A DNA stretch of 64,000 nucleotides. It comes from JALYYC01 sp039922495 (GTDB lineage: Bacteria; Chloroflexota; Dormibacteria; CF-121). Every line of letters begins with the position of its first letter. Position 1 is the stretch's first letter. A program made the translations under genes and the position numbers. The DNA lies in NCBI GenBank assembly GCA_039922495.1, contig JBDTEO010000020.1, forward strand, positions 84,919 to 148,918, read 5' to 3'. The notes below the pieces were generated by a model that made no database searches, was not told the DNA's origin, and worked only from the letters and a program-made list of their open reading frames with translations. Positions 8,514 to 17,140 of the stretch are shown here, piece after piece.

Positions 8514-9818
8514 TCAATCCCCAACGACCTTCGAGAGGTCGGGCGGTCGCGGATCGGGGGTCGGGCTCTCGGTCCGCGTGACGTGCGCGCCAAGATGCTC
8601 GAGCTTCTCGACCAGGTCTTCGTATCCGCGATCCAGGTGAAACACGTTCTCGAGCACGGTGGTGCCGCGGGCGCACAGCGCGGCCACGACAAGGGCGGCG
8701 CCCGACCGGATGTCGGGAACGCGAACCGATCCGCCGTGCAACGCACTCGGGCCCGACACAATGGCGCTGCGACCCTCGACATAGATGTCGGCGCCGAGCT
8801 TTCGCAACTCGGGAACGTGCTGAAACCGGTTCTCGAAAACCGCCTCGGAGACGACGCACCGACCCTGGGCCTGGGTCATGAGGCTGACGAAGGGGGCCTG
8901 AAGGTCAGTTGGAAAGCCCGGGTGGGGCCAGGTCGTGACATCGACCGGCTGCAATCGTCCATTCCCAACGACCCGAAGCCGGTGGCCGCCCTCTTCCACG
9001 GTTACGCCGGCGGCGCGCAGCTTGAGGATGAGCGCACGCAGATCCACCGTGTCGATCTCCTCGACGGTGGCGTCACCTCCTGTCGCCGCGATCGCGATCG
9101 CGTAGGTACCGGCCTCGATATTGTCCGGGATCACCCGGTGCGTCGCGCCGCTTAGCTCGCGGACGCCGTCGATCTGCAGGATGTCTGTGCCGATGCCCCG
9201 AATGCGCGCCCCCATCTTTTCCAGGAAGAGGGCGAGGTCGACGACATGCGGCTCGCGAGCCGCGTTGTGAATCGTGGTGATGCCGTCGGCGGTGGCGGCC
9301 GCCATCATGAGGTTCTCGGTCCCGGTGACGGTGGGCATATCGAGAATGATGGTCGCGCCCCGCAACCGGTCCGCCCGGGCGACGAACTCGCCGCCCTCGA
9401 GCTCGACGCGCGCGCCCATCAGCCGCAGCCCGACCAGGTGCTGCTCGACGCGCCGCATCCCGATGTCGTCCCCGCCCGGCTTGGCGACGCGTGCCTCGCC
9501 ACGCCTGGCCAGAAGCGGGCCCATGAGCAGAAACGAGGCCCGCATCCGGCTCGCCAGCGCGGCGAGGACATCGCCACGGGCGAGCCCGCCGGCGTTGACA
9601 CGCAGTTGCTGCCGATCGGGTTGGTCAACGCGGGCGCCGATTCGCGTCAGCAGCTCGGCCATGATGGACACGTCCTCGATCCGGGGGACGTTCTTCAAGC
9701 GGCAATCCTCGTCGGTCAGGAGGCAGGCGGCGAGAATGGGAAGGACGGCATTCTTGGAGCCGCTGATAGGGACTCGCCCGACCAATCGAGATCCCCCCTC
9801 GATCTGGAGCTGCGCCAC
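8514..9818 (-). CDS. murA: UDP-N-acetylglucosamine 1-carboxyvinyltransferase MurA
   Basis: Transfers enolpyruvate from PEP to UDP-GlcNAc, the first committed step of peptidoglycan synthesis. 434 residues, slightly longer than the usual 418-425. The active-site loop reads RMRASFLLMGPLLARRGEAR then KPGGDDIGMRRVEQHL; ISGSKNAVLP holds Lys22/Asn23. The residue aligned with the PEP-reactive Cys115 of E. coli is Asp117 (GGDD instead of GGCT), as in mycobacteria and chlamydiae, which predicts fosfomycin insensitivity. GTG start with no obvious Shine-Dalgarno. It follows the ATP synthase operon and precedes the MreB-like gene. Confidence 0.96.
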   Translation of the reverse strand: MAQLQIEGGSRLVGRVPISGSKNAVLPILAACLLTDEDCRLKNVPRIEDVSIMAELLTRIGARVDQPDRQQLRVNAGGLARGDVLAALASRMRASFLLMGPLLARRGEARVAKPGGDDIGMRRVEQHLVGLRLMGARVELEGGEFVARADRLRGATIILDMPTVTGTENLMMAAATADGITTIHNAAREPHVVDLALFLEKMGARIRGIGTDILQIDGVRELSGATHRVIPDNIEAGTYAIAIAATGGDATVEEIDTVDLRALILKLRAAGVTVEEGGHRLRVVGNGRLQPVDVTTWPHPGFPTDLQAPFVSLMTQAQGRCVVSEAVFENRFQHVPELRKLGADIYVEGRSAIVSGPSALHGGSVRVPDIRSGAALVVAALCARGTTVLENVFHLDRGYEDLVEKLEHLGAHVTRTESPTPDPRPPDLSKVVGD

Positions 9819-9820
9819 TA

Positions 9821-9841
9821 GCCCGTTAACTTAACACGGGC
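9821..9841 (-). promoter_or_regulatory. Inverted repeat abutting the murA start
   Basis: Six-base arms GCCCGT / ACGGGC flank a 9-base AT-rich centre, ending 2 bases before the murA GTG. In RNA this can fold to a short hairpin occupying the place where a Shine-Dalgarno would be. It could also be a terminator remnant for the atp operon, but no U-tract follows. The function is not established. Confidence 0.3.
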
Positions 9842-9917
9842 GCGTGCGCGAACCCTAAGTTCTCGCGCGGGCCCCCGCCGCCGCAGAAGCGGCAGAGCTT
9901 GGGCTGCCAGGAGCCGG

Positions 9918-10334
9918 CTACTGTCGCCGCCGCCGTCGCAGCTCGGCCAATCGGAGCCGCGCTTCCGCCCGAGCCAGGGCACCCGTTGCCGCCGCCAGGT
10001 CGGCGTCCGTCGCCTTCTGCTCGATCGCGGTCTGGGCCCGGCGGCGCGCTTCCTCGGCCCGAGCCTCGTCGATGTCCTCGGCCCGTTCCGCCGAGTCCGC
10101 CAGCACCGTGACCTGGTCGGGTCGCACCTCGAGGAACCCACCAGAGACGAAAAAGAACTGGTCCTCGTTGTCATTGCGCACCTTGACGCTGCCAGCCGTA
10201 AGCGACGTCAGCAGGGGGATGTGCCTCGGAAGGATTCCGAGATCCCCCTCCGACCCGGGGGCCACGACGAAATCGGCTTCCCCGTCGAAGCGGACGCCTT
10301 CGACCGTCAGGATGCCGACGTGGAGCTTGGCCAT
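9918..10334 (-). CDS. atpC: F1Fo ATP synthase subunit epsilon
   Basis: 138 residues. The N-terminal beta-sandwich is typical: VGILTVEGVRFDGEADFVVAPGSEGDLGILPRHIPLLTSL, followed by FVSGGFLEVRPDQVTVLADSAE and a C-terminal two-helix domain rich in Arg/Ala (ARAEEARRRAQ, LARAEARLRLAEL). Epsilon is part of the central rotor stalk and can inhibit ATP hydrolysis. Last gene of the atp operon, 3 bp after atpD. Confidence 0.96.
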   Translation of the reverse strand: MAKLHVGILTVEGVRFDGEADFVVAPGSEGDLGILPRHIPLLTSLTAGSVKVRNDNEDQFFFVSGGFLEVRPDQVTVLADSAERAEDIDEARAEEARRRAQTAIEQKATDADLAAATGALARAEARLRLAELRRRRRQ

Positions 10335-10337
10335 GGC

Positions 10338-11927
10338 CTAGCTCTTTGCCTTCGCTCCGGGATCGGGCTTCTTTGCCGTGGCCTCGGATCTTGACGGCTC
10401 CGCCTTCCCGTCCGGCTTCGTTGTCTTCGCCTTCCCATCTGGCTTGGGCGTTTCCGCCTTCGCCTCGGGTTTCTTTTCTTCCGGCTCCTTGGCGCCGCCC
10501 TCCCGGGCCGCCTCAACCGCCTCGTCGATCGTCCCCACCATGTAGAACGCCTGCTCGGGCAGATCGTCGTGCTTGCCGTCGAGAATCTCCGCGAAGCCAC
10601 GAATCGTTTCCTTCAACGGCACATACTTGCCCGGCCGGTTGGTGAAGACTTCGGCGACGAAAAAGGGCTGCGAGAGGAACCGCTCGACTTTCCGGGCGCG
10701 CGCGACGACCAGCTTGTCGTCCTCGGACAGCTCGTCCATCCCCAGGATCGCGATGATGTCCTGCAATTCCTTGTTTCGTTGCAGCAATTGCTGCACCCCG
10801 CGCGCGACCCGGTAATGCTCCTCGCCGACGACGTCGGGCGAGAGGATCCGCGAGAACGAGTCGAGCGGGTCGACCGCGGGGTAGATGCCGCGCTCGACGA
10901 TGGCGCGGGACAGGCTCACGGTCGCGCCCAGGTGGGCAAACGTCGTAGCGACCGCGGGGTCGGTGTAGTCGTCGGCCGGGACGAAGACAGCCTGGACCGA
11001 GGTGATGGACCCCTTCTTGGTCGAGGTGATGCGTTCCTGCAGGTCGCCCATCTCGGTCGCGAGCGTCGGCTGGTAGCCAACGGCGGAAGGCATGCGGCCA
11101 AGCAGGGCTGAGACCTCGCTGCCGGCCAGCGTGTACCGAAAGACGTTGTCGATGAAGAGCAGCACGTCCTGGCCGTACTCGTCGCGGAAATATTCCGAGA
11201 GCGTCAGGCCCGTCAGCCCAACGCGAGCCCGGGCGCCGGGCGGTTCATTCATCTGTCCGAAGACCAGTGCCGTCTTGTCGATGACGCCTGACTCGTTCAT
11301 CTCGAGCCAGAGGCCGTTGCCCTCACGGGTCCGCTCGCCGACCCCGGCGAAGACCGAGAAGCCCCCATGCTCGGTGGCGATATTGCGGATCAGTTCCATG
11401 ACGATGACCGTCTTGCCGACGCCGGCACCGCCGAAGAGGCCGATCTTGGTGCCCTTCGCAAACGTGCAGACCAGGTCGATGACCTTGATGCCGGTCTCGA
11501 GGATCGTGGTCGTGGTTTCCTGATCCGAGACCGACGGGGGGAGCCGGTGGATCGGGAGGCGTCCCTCGCTCTTGATCGGCCCCTTTCCGTCGATCGGTTC
11601 GCCGATCACGTTCATCATCCGTCCCAGGGTCCCCTTCCCCACCGGGACGGTGATCGGGCCACCGGTGTCGCGAACCTCGGTGCCGCGGACCAGGCCGTCC
11701 GTGGTCGACATGGCGATCGTCCGGACAACGTTGTTGCCGCGGTGCTGCTGGACCTCCAGGACCAGTCGTCCACCCTCGCGCTCGATCTCGAGGGCGTGGT
11801 TGATCTCGGGAAGCTCATTCGATTCGAAGGCGACGTCGACGACCGGCCCGATGATCTGGGTAACGTGGCCGATGCGCCCCGTCTGCTTCGCGTCGTCTTT
11901 TGCTTTCGCTTTCTCGGCAATCGCCAT
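10338..11927 (-). CDS. atpD: F1Fo ATP synthase subunit beta
   Basis: Catalytic subunit of F1. 529 residues against the usual 465-480. Walker A is GLFGGAGVGKTVIV; GVGERTREGNGLW and LLFIDNVFRYTLAGSEVSALLGRMPSAVGYQPTL are diagnostic. The extra length comes from a short N-terminal extension and a C-terminal tail of about 54 residues (476-529) rich in Lys, Pro, Glu and Ala, with an imperfect KPDGKA repeat. The tail is low complexity and probably disordered. A strong Shine-Dalgarno (AGGAGG) precedes the ATG. Thirteen bases separate it from atpG. Confidence 0.97.
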   Translation of the reverse strand: MAIAEKAKAKDDAKQTGRIGHVTQIIGPVVDVAFESNELPEINHALEIEREGGRLVLEVQQHRGNNVVRTIAMSTTDGLVRGTEVRDTGGPITVPVGKGTLGRMMNVIGEPIDGKGPIKSEGRLPIHRLPPSVSDQETTTTILETGIKVIDLVCTFAKGTKIGLFGGAGVGKTVIVMELIRNIATEHGGFSVFAGVGERTREGNGLWLEMNESGVIDKTALVFGQMNEPPGARARVGLTGLTLSEYFRDEYGQDVLLFIDNVFRYTLAGSEVSALLGRMPSAVGYQPTLATEMGDLQERITSTKKGSITSVQAVFVPADDYTDPAVATTFAHLGATVSLSRAIVERGIYPAVDPLDSFSRILSPDVVGEEHYRVARGVQQLLQRNKELQDIIAILGMDELSEDDKLVVARARKVERFLSQPFFVAEVFTNRPGKYVPLKETIRGFAEILDGKHDDLPEQAFYMVGTIDEAVEAAREGGAKEPEEKKPEAKAETPKPDGKAKTTKPDGKAEPSRSEATAKKPDPGAKAKS

Positions 11928-11940
11928 GGTGAGCCTCCTG

Positions 11941-12795
11941 TTATCCGGCGGCCAGCGCTTCGGCGCCGCCCACGATCTCCATCAATTCCTTCGTGATCGT
12001 CGCCTGCCGCACCTTGTTGCGCAGCAGCGTCAGGTCGTTGATCAGCTCGCCGGCATTGTCCGTGGCATTTCGCATCGCGACCATCTGCGCGCTGTAGAAG
12101 CTGGCCTGGTTTTCCAGGACGGCTGCATAGACCTGCGCCTCGACGTAACGAGGCAGAAGCCGCGAAAGGACCTCTTCGGCCTCCGGCTCATAGAGATAAT
12201 CGACCCGCGGCCCCTCCTTGCGCTCGGGCACTTTGACCGGGATCAGGATCGAGACCGTGGGTTCGAGCCTGGCTGTCGAGACAAATTTCGTGTAGACGAG
12301 GGCCACCTCGTCGACGTTGCCGGCCATGTACTCGTCGACGGCCGCCGTGATCGCCGGCAGGACGTCCTTCAATTCGGGCCGGTCACCGAGTCCGGTGACC
12401 TCTGCCAGGATCGGGATGCGCAGCCGCCGGAAGAAATCGCGGCCTTTCCGCCCGATCGCATCGATCGAATTGCCCTCACCCTGCCTCAGGTAATTGAGCC
12501 CGACCCGGAAGGCGTTCACGTTCAGGCCTCCAGCCAGGCCACGATCGGCGGTGACGAGGATCAGGAGTCGCTTCTTGACCGGCCGCGGAACAAGGAACGG
12601 ATGCTGGTAGCTGGTGACGCGGCTGGCGACCTCGGTCAATACCTCGGCAATCTTGTCCGCATACGGCCGAGCCGCCTCCGAGCGCGCCTGCGCCCGGCGC
12701 AGCTTCGACGCGGCCACGGCCTGCATGGCACGCGTGATCTGCTGCGTGTTCTTCATGCTGGCGATGCGGCGGCGAATCTCGGCGAGGGTGGCCAT
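11941..12795 (-). CDS. atpG: F1Fo ATP synthase subunit gamma
   Basis: 284 residues, normal length. The N-terminal coiled-coil helix MATLAEIRRRIASMKNTQQI and the C-terminal helix RNATDNAGELINDLTLLRNK form the rotating central stalk. TADRGLAGGLN is the conserved central segment. Sits between atpA and atpD as in most bacteria, with an ATG start and a gap of 9 bp to atpA. Confidence 0.97.
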   Translation of the reverse strand: MATLAEIRRRIASMKNTQQITRAMQAVAASKLRRAQARSEAARPYADKIAEVLTEVASRVTSYQHPFLVPRPVKKRLLILVTADRGLAGGLNVNAFRVGLNYLRQGEGNSIDAIGRKGRDFFRRLRIPILAEVTGLGDRPELKDVLPAITAAVDEYMAGNVDEVALVYTKFVSTARLEPTVSILIPVKVPERKEGPRVDYLYEPEAEEVLSRLLPRYVEAQVYAAVLENQASFYSAQMVAMRNATDNAGELINDLTLLRNKVRQATITKELMEIVGGAEALAAG

Positions 12796-12804
12796 GGCGG
12801 TCTC

Positions 12805-14421
12805 TTATTGCCCCTTCTTGCTCTCGCGCTCGGTGGCCGCTCGTGCACCCTGGAGCGCGCCACCCTTCGGTGCCGGCGGCTCCGGTTTCTCCGCGGCCGG
12901 CTTCGGTTTCTGCACCAGCGGGCTCGACTTCTTGAACTCATCGAGCGCGGCACGCAACCGCTTCTCGGTATCGTCGGAGATCGCCTTCTCCTTGGTGATC
13001 GCCTGTTCGAGCTCGGCGTGCGAGCTGCTGAGAAAGCGCAGCAGTTCCTTTTCGAAGGCCTCGACCTTGTCGACGGGTACATCGTCGAGGAAGCCGTTGG
13101 CGCCGGCGAAGAGCACGATCACCTGCTGGGCGATCGGCATTGGCTGATACTGGCCTTGCTTGAGGAGCTCAGTCATGCGCTTGCCGCGCTCGAGCTGGTC
13201 CCGAGTTCGCTTGTCCAGGTCGGACGCGAACTGCGCGAAAGCGGCCAGCTCTCGGTATTGCGTCAGGTCGAGACGAAGGCGCCCCGCCACCTGCCGGATG
13301 GCCTTGATCTGGGCCGCGCCGCCGACGCGGGACACCGAAAGTCCGGTCGAGATTGCCGGGCGGATGCCGGCGTAGAAGAGATCCGTGAGGAGGTAGATCT
13401 GGCCGTCCGTGATCGAGATGACGTTGGTCGGGATGTAGGCGGAGATGTCCCCAGCAAGTGTTTCGATGATTGGCAGGGCGGTCAGCGAGCCGCCACCGTT
13501 TTCCTTGCTCATCCGCGCGGCCCGTTCGAGCAGCCGGGAGTGGAGATAAAAGACATCGCCGGGGTAGGCCTCGCGCCCTGGTGGACGGCGCAGCAGCAGC
13601 GAAATCTGGCGGTAGGCCCACGCGTGTTTCGAAAGATCGTCGTAGACCAGCAGGGCATCCTTCCCCTGATCCATGAAGTATTCGCCCATCGAGCAGCCGG
13701 CGTAGGGCGCGATGTACCACAGCGGCGCCGGGTCGCTGGCGGTAGCCGCCACAATGATCGTGTACTCGAGGGCGCCGTGCTCCTCGAGCGTGGCGGCAAC
13801 CTGCGCGACCGTCGCGGCGCGCTGCCCGATCGCGACATAAATACAGATGACGCCCTGACCCTTCTGGTTGATGATGGTGTCGAGGGCGATCGCGGTCTTC
13901 CCGGTTTGCCGGTCACCGATGATCAGCTCGCGCTGCCCGCGGCCAATCGGGATCATGGCATCGATTGCCTTGATGCCGGTCTGGAGCGGCGTATCGACCG
14001 GCTGACGGGTAATCACGCCCGGAGCGACTTTTTCGATCGGCGCGAATTTCGTCGTCTCGATCGGCCCCTTGCCATCGATCGGCTCTCCGAGCGGATTCAC
14101 CACGCGGCCCACAAGCGCCTCGCCAACCGGGACCTGCATGATCTTGCCTGTAGTGCGAACCTCGTCGCCCTCTTTGATCTCCTCGAAGGGTCCGAGGATG
14201 ATCGCACCCACCGAGTCCTCCTCCAGGTTGAAGGCCACGCCTTTGGTGCCACCCTTGAACTCGAGCAACTCCAAAGCCTGCGCCCCCTTCAACCCGTAGA
14301 TCTGGGCGATGCCGTCGCCGACCTCGGTCACGATGCCAACGTCGGCCGCGAGGATCGGCACATCGAAGTCTTTGATTCGCTTCTTGATCAGGCTACTGAT
14401 TTCTTCTGACTTGATTCCCAA
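12805..14421 (-). CDS. atpA: F1Fo ATP synthase subunit alpha
   Basis: Non-catalytic nucleotide-binding subunit of F1. 538 residues against about 500-510. Walker A is GDRQTGKTAIALD; the alpha signature PAISTGLSVSRVGGAAQ and GREAYPGDVFYLHSRLLER are present. The last about 40 residues (KPKPAAEKPEPPAPKG onwards, ending in a Lys/Arg/Glu-rich stretch) are a Pro/Lys-rich extension not seen in typical AtpA and reminiscent of the tail on AtpD. TTG start preceded by a good GAGGAG Shine-Dalgarno. Confidence 0.97.
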   Translation of the reverse strand: MGIKSEEISSLIKKRIKDFDVPILAADVGIVTEVGDGIAQIYGLKGAQALELLEFKGGTKGVAFNLEEDSVGAIILGPFEEIKEGDEVRTTGKIMQVPVGEALVGRVVNPLGEPIDGKGPIETTKFAPIEKVAPGVITRQPVDTPLQTGIKAIDAMIPIGRGQRELIIGDRQTGKTAIALDTIINQKGQGVICIYVAIGQRAATVAQVAATLEEHGALEYTIIVAATASDPAPLWYIAPYAGCSMGEYFMDQGKDALLVYDDLSKHAWAYRQISLLLRRPPGREAYPGDVFYLHSRLLERAARMSKENGGGSLTALPIIETLAGDISAYIPTNVISITDGQIYLLTDLFYAGIRPAISTGLSVSRVGGAAQIKAIRQVAGRLRLDLTQYRELAAFAQFASDLDKRTRDQLERGKRMTELLKQGQYQPMPIAQQVIVLFAGANGFLDDVPVDKVEAFEKELLRFLSSSHAELEQAITKEKAISDDTEKRLRAALDEFKKSSPLVQKPKPAAEKPEPPAPKGGALQGARAATERESKKGQ

Positions 14422-14438
14422 TTGTTCTCCTCGCCCTT

Positions 14439-14972
14439 TTATCGCAGTAGGTCTTCACGAAGCCGCTTCAATCGCGTCCGGACGCTCGCGTCCACGAGAT
14501 GGTCGCCGATTTGGATCGTCACGCCGCCAATCAATGCCGCATCGGTCCGGAAGCCCAGTTTCACTTTGCGATCGAGTTTCCGGCTCAACTGCTGCTCGTA
14601 TCGCTTGCGCTCGGCTTCGTCGAGTGGGATCGCCGTCGTCATCATGGCGGTCACGATTCCCGACGCCTCATCGGCCAGGCGCTCGTATTCGTCCCGGATC
14701 GCGGGCATATCGCGCGTGCGTTGGTGTTCGATCAGGAGCCGCATCAGATTCAGGGTCTCGGGCCGCATCTCGGGCGCGAGTCGCGCGGCAAGGTCCATCC
14801 GGCGTTTGAGGTCGACGGCTGGGTTCTGAAACGCGGCCTGCAGGACATCGTCGGCGAGCAGCTCGTCGAGCTTCGCGACCTCTGCCCGCCAGGTATCGAT
14901 CGCCTTCTCCTCCTGCGCCAGCTGGAAGATGCCCACGGCGTAGCGACGACCGATGCTGCTGGCGCTAGGCAT
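14439..14972 (-). CDS. atpH: F1Fo ATP synthase subunit delta
   Basis: 177 residues. Delta/OSCP family: N-terminal helical domain starting SSIGRRYAVGIFQLAQEEK and C-terminal LDRKVKLGFRTDAALIGGVTIQIGDHLVDASVRTRLKRL, the usual signature 'GGxxIxxGDxxxDxSxxxRL'. It clamps the peripheral stalk (b dimer) to the top of F1. ATG start; overlaps the end of atpF by 8 bp. Confidence 0.95.
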   Translation of the reverse strand: MPSASSIGRRYAVGIFQLAQEEKAIDTWRAEVAKLDELLADDVLQAAFQNPAVDLKRRMDLAARLAPEMRPETLNLMRLLIEHQRTRDMPAIRDEYERLADEASGIVTAMMTTAIPLDEAERKRYEQQLSRKLDRKVKLGFRTDAALIGGVTIQIGDHLVDASVRTRLKRLREDLLR

Positions 14973-15471
14973 GCAGCTCCGCCTCCTGGATCGCCTGGTC
15001 GATCAGCTTGCGATGTTTCGCGGGGTCCAACGTTTCCCCGATCACCCGGCTCGCGACCATCACGGCCAGGTCCGCGACCTCCGCCCGGAGACTCTGCATC
15101 GCGCGTTCCCGCTCCTGACCGATTTCCTTCTTGGCCTGGGCAATAATCTGGTTCGCCTGTTCCCTGGCGTTGCCCTCGAGCTCCTGGCGCAAGCTCTCCC
15201 CCATTCGCTGCGCCTGGTCCACCATCTTCTGGGCTTCCTGGCGCGCCTCTTCCAGCTTGGCCCGGTACTCCTGCTCGGCCGCCTCACGGTCACGCTTGGC
15301 ACGGTCAGTCGCCTCGATTCCCTCCTGGATCCGCGCACGCCGCGCCTCGAGCATTTTGACCAGTGGACCCCAGGCGACGAGCGACAGAATGGCGAGCATC
15401 GCCAAAAAGACCAGGAGCTGGGCAATCAGCGTCCCGTTGATGGTCAGGAGTCCGGCGTCGAGCAGGATCAC
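14965..15471 (-). CDS. atpF: F1Fo ATP synthase subunit b
   Basis: 168 residues. One N-terminal membrane segment (about residues 8-28, LTINGTLIAQLLVFLAMLAIL) followed by a long charged amphipathic helix that dimerises as the peripheral stalk. GTG start in a GTGA overlap with atpE's stop. Only one b-type gene is present, so the stalk is expected to be a homodimer rather than a b/b' heterodimer. Confidence 0.94.
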   Translation of the reverse strand: MILLDAGLLTINGTLIAQLLVFLAMLAILSLVAWGPLVKMLEARRARIQEGIEATDRAKRDREAAEQEYRAKLEEARQEAQKMVDQAQRMGESLRQELEGNAREQANQIIAQAKKEIGQERERAMQSLRAEVADLAVMVASRVIGETLDPAKHRKLIDQAIQEAELHA

Positions 15472-15734
15472 TTGCCGGTGATTTGTGCCAACAGCGGATT
15501 GGCGAACACGAGGAACAAGCCCAGGCCCAGGCCGATGATCGGCAACGCTTCGATGAAGCCGATGCCAATGACCATCAGGATGAAGAGCCGGCCCTGCATC
15601 TCCGGTTGGCGGGCGGTGCCTTCGACCGTGCGACTCGAGACCAGTCCGTCACCGATTCCCGCGCCAAGCGCGCTCAATCCCAGTAAGAGTCCGAACGCGA
15701 TGACGGTCGCACCCAAGACGATTGCTCGTTCCAA
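15468..15734 (-). CDS. atpE: F1Fo ATP synthase subunit c
   Basis: 88 residues, two membrane helices joined by a polar loop containing ARQPEMQG (canonical RQP). The proton-carrying carboxylate is Glu62 in GIGFIEALPII; the residues beside it (Ala-Leu-Pro) do not match the Na+-coordinating pattern of sodium-driven c subunits, so a proton ring is inferred. TTG start, but with a very strong AAGGAGG Shine-Dalgarno 7 bases upstream, in line with the high copy number needed for this subunit. Confidence 0.96.
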   Translation of the reverse strand: MERAIVLGATVIAFGLLLGLSALGAGIGDGLVSSRTVEGTARQPEMQGRLFILMVIGIGFIEALPIIGLGLGLFLVFANPLLAQITGK

Positions 15735-15752
15735 CCTAATCCTCCTTGATTC

Positions 15753-16454
15753 CTATGCGTGTCCTGATTCCACGTCCGTCGCGACTGCAATGTACGAGAT
15801 CGTTAGCACCGTGAAGATGAAGGCCTGGACCGCGCCCACGAAGAGGCTGAAGAGGGTCCAGGCGGCGCCGGGCAACCAGGATATCCAGGTGGGCACCAGC
15901 AGGATGATCAGGGTGAGCAAGAGCTCGCCGACGAAGATATTGAAGTACAGCCGGAAGGAGAGCGTCAGGGGCTTGGCGAGCTCGTCGATGACGGTCAGCG
16001 GAAAGAACGGTGGCTGCAGCAATAGATGCTTGAGGTAGCCGCCGAATCCGCGTTTCTTGATGCTGTAGAACTGCACCAGGACGAAGGCCATCAGCGCCAG
16101 GCCGAGGGTCGTATTCCAATCGTTGGTCGGTGACTTCAGCGTCGGAATCAGGCCGAGCCAATTAGCGATCAGCAGGAAGGTGAACAGGGTGATCGCCAGG
16201 GGCGCGAGCGCGATCCCGCGACCCTCCAGCGTTTCTTCGGTCAGATTGCCGATGTACTCGACCAGCGCTTCGGTCGCGTTCTGCAGCGGGCTCGGGATTC
16301 CCGGGTGCAACTGACGGCGGAGAATCACGGCGAACACGATCAAAAGCGCGCAGACGATCACCGTGTTGCGGATCGTGTCGACGTTGAAGTCGATGCCCCC
16401 AATGCTGACCGTCGGATGCGTGACCTCGATCGCCAACCAGAGCAGGCTGGTCAC
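15753..16454 (-). CDS. atpB: F1Fo ATP synthase subunit a
   Basis: 233 residues with about five to six membrane helices. The essential stator Arg is Arg168 in LTLSFRLYFNIFVGELLL; upstream TFLLIANWLGLIP is the conserved helix 3 segment. Forms the proton half-channels against the c-ring. GTG start in a GTGA overlap with the stop of the AtpI-like gene. Confidence 0.95.
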   Translation of the reverse strand: MTSLLWLAIEVTHPTVSIGGIDFNVDTIRNTVIVCALLIVFAVILRRQLHPGIPSPLQNATEALVEYIGNLTEETLEGRGIALAPLAITLFTFLLIANWLGLIPTLKSPTNDWNTTLGLALMAFVLVQFYSIKKRGFGGYLKHLLLQPPFFPLTVIDELAKPLTLSFRLYFNIFVGELLLTLIILLVPTWISWLPGAAWTLFSLFVGAVQAFIFTVLTISYIAVATDVESGHA

Positions 16455-16828
16455 GATGGCACCCCCGACCTGCGCAGCAGCTGGCAGCCGGAGGCAGCCG
16501 CCGCGACCGGAAAGAGCCCGTACCCAATGACGGCCCCGACCGGGTTGACGTGGCCGACAATCAGGATCACGCCGAGCAAGAGCGCCACCAGGAGGAAGCG
16601 GATGAACGCCACCGCCTGGATGCCGCGGGCACTGATCGTCTGCCCCATCAGACGCGTGGCGCTGGACACCATCCAGGTCAGATTCACCAGGCCGAGCATG
16701 CCGCCGGCAAGCAAGCCGGACACGGCCGAGGCGTGGCCCAGCAGCAGCAAGACCGCGGTCACCGCCCCCAGCGCCGCCGCCAGCATGACGCCCGTGCGGA
16801 GCTGGAATCGGCGCAGCTCACTGACCAC
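16451..16828 (-). CDS. atpI: AtpI-like ATP synthase assembly protein
   Basis: 125 residues with four predicted membrane segments, matching the ATP_synt_I family by position and topology (GVMLAAALGAVTAVLLLLG, VSGLLAGGMLGLVNLTWMVS, FIRFLLVALLLGVILIVG). AtpI-type proteins help c-ring assembly or Mg2+ handling. GTG start; overlaps atpZ by 11 bp. Sequence conservation in the family is poor, so context carries much of the call. Confidence 0.75.
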   Translation of the reverse strand: MVSELRRFQLRTGVMLAAALGAVTAVLLLLGHASAVSGLLAGGMLGLVNLTWMVSSATRLMGQTISARGIQAVAFIRFLLVALLLGVILIVGHVNPVGAVIGYGLFPVAAAASGCQLLRRSGVPS

Positions 16829-17054
16829 GCTTGATCTCCTTCAACACCATCCGGACCACGCTATACCCACCTGACAGGATCCCCAGCAGCAGACCGATCA
16901 GTAAAAACCACGGCGACGTGTGCAGCCACCGGTCGAGAAGCAGGCCGAGCCCGAGTCCCACCAGAACCGACGCGCCGAGTTGAAGTCCGATGCCGGACGC
17001 CATGCCCAAGGCAGCCAGCATGCTGGGATCCTCGCGCTTATCCGTCGGGGCCAT
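16818..17054 (-). CDS. atpZ: AtpZ-like small membrane protein
   Basis: 78 residues with two membrane helices (LGMASGIGLQLGASVLVGLG; FLLIGLLLGILSGGYSVVRM), the topology of the AtpZ/ATPase_gene1 family that heads many atp operons and partners AtpI. The GIGLQ...LGLLLDRW pattern is typical. ATG start. First gene of the atp operon; the operon promoter must lie in the about 85 bp before it or further up. Confidence 0.8.
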   Translation of the reverse strand: MAPTDKREDPSMLAALGMASGIGLQLGASVLVGLGLGLLLDRWLHTSPWFLLIGLLLGILSGGYSVVRMVLKEIKRGQ

Positions 17055-17140
17055 CAGCGCCTCCGAGATTCGGCCTCAACCGCCCCAAGCTTATCAGGCG
17101 GTAAATTCGCGCCGCAATCGGGCCGGGGCCGTAAGCAGGC

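Noticed and set aside
11572..14409. Very long plus-strand open frame (945 codons) across atpA, atpG and atpD
   Set aside because: It is antisense to three certain genes; the peptide is Arg/Asp/Leu-rich without domains. High GC removes stop codons from this frame.
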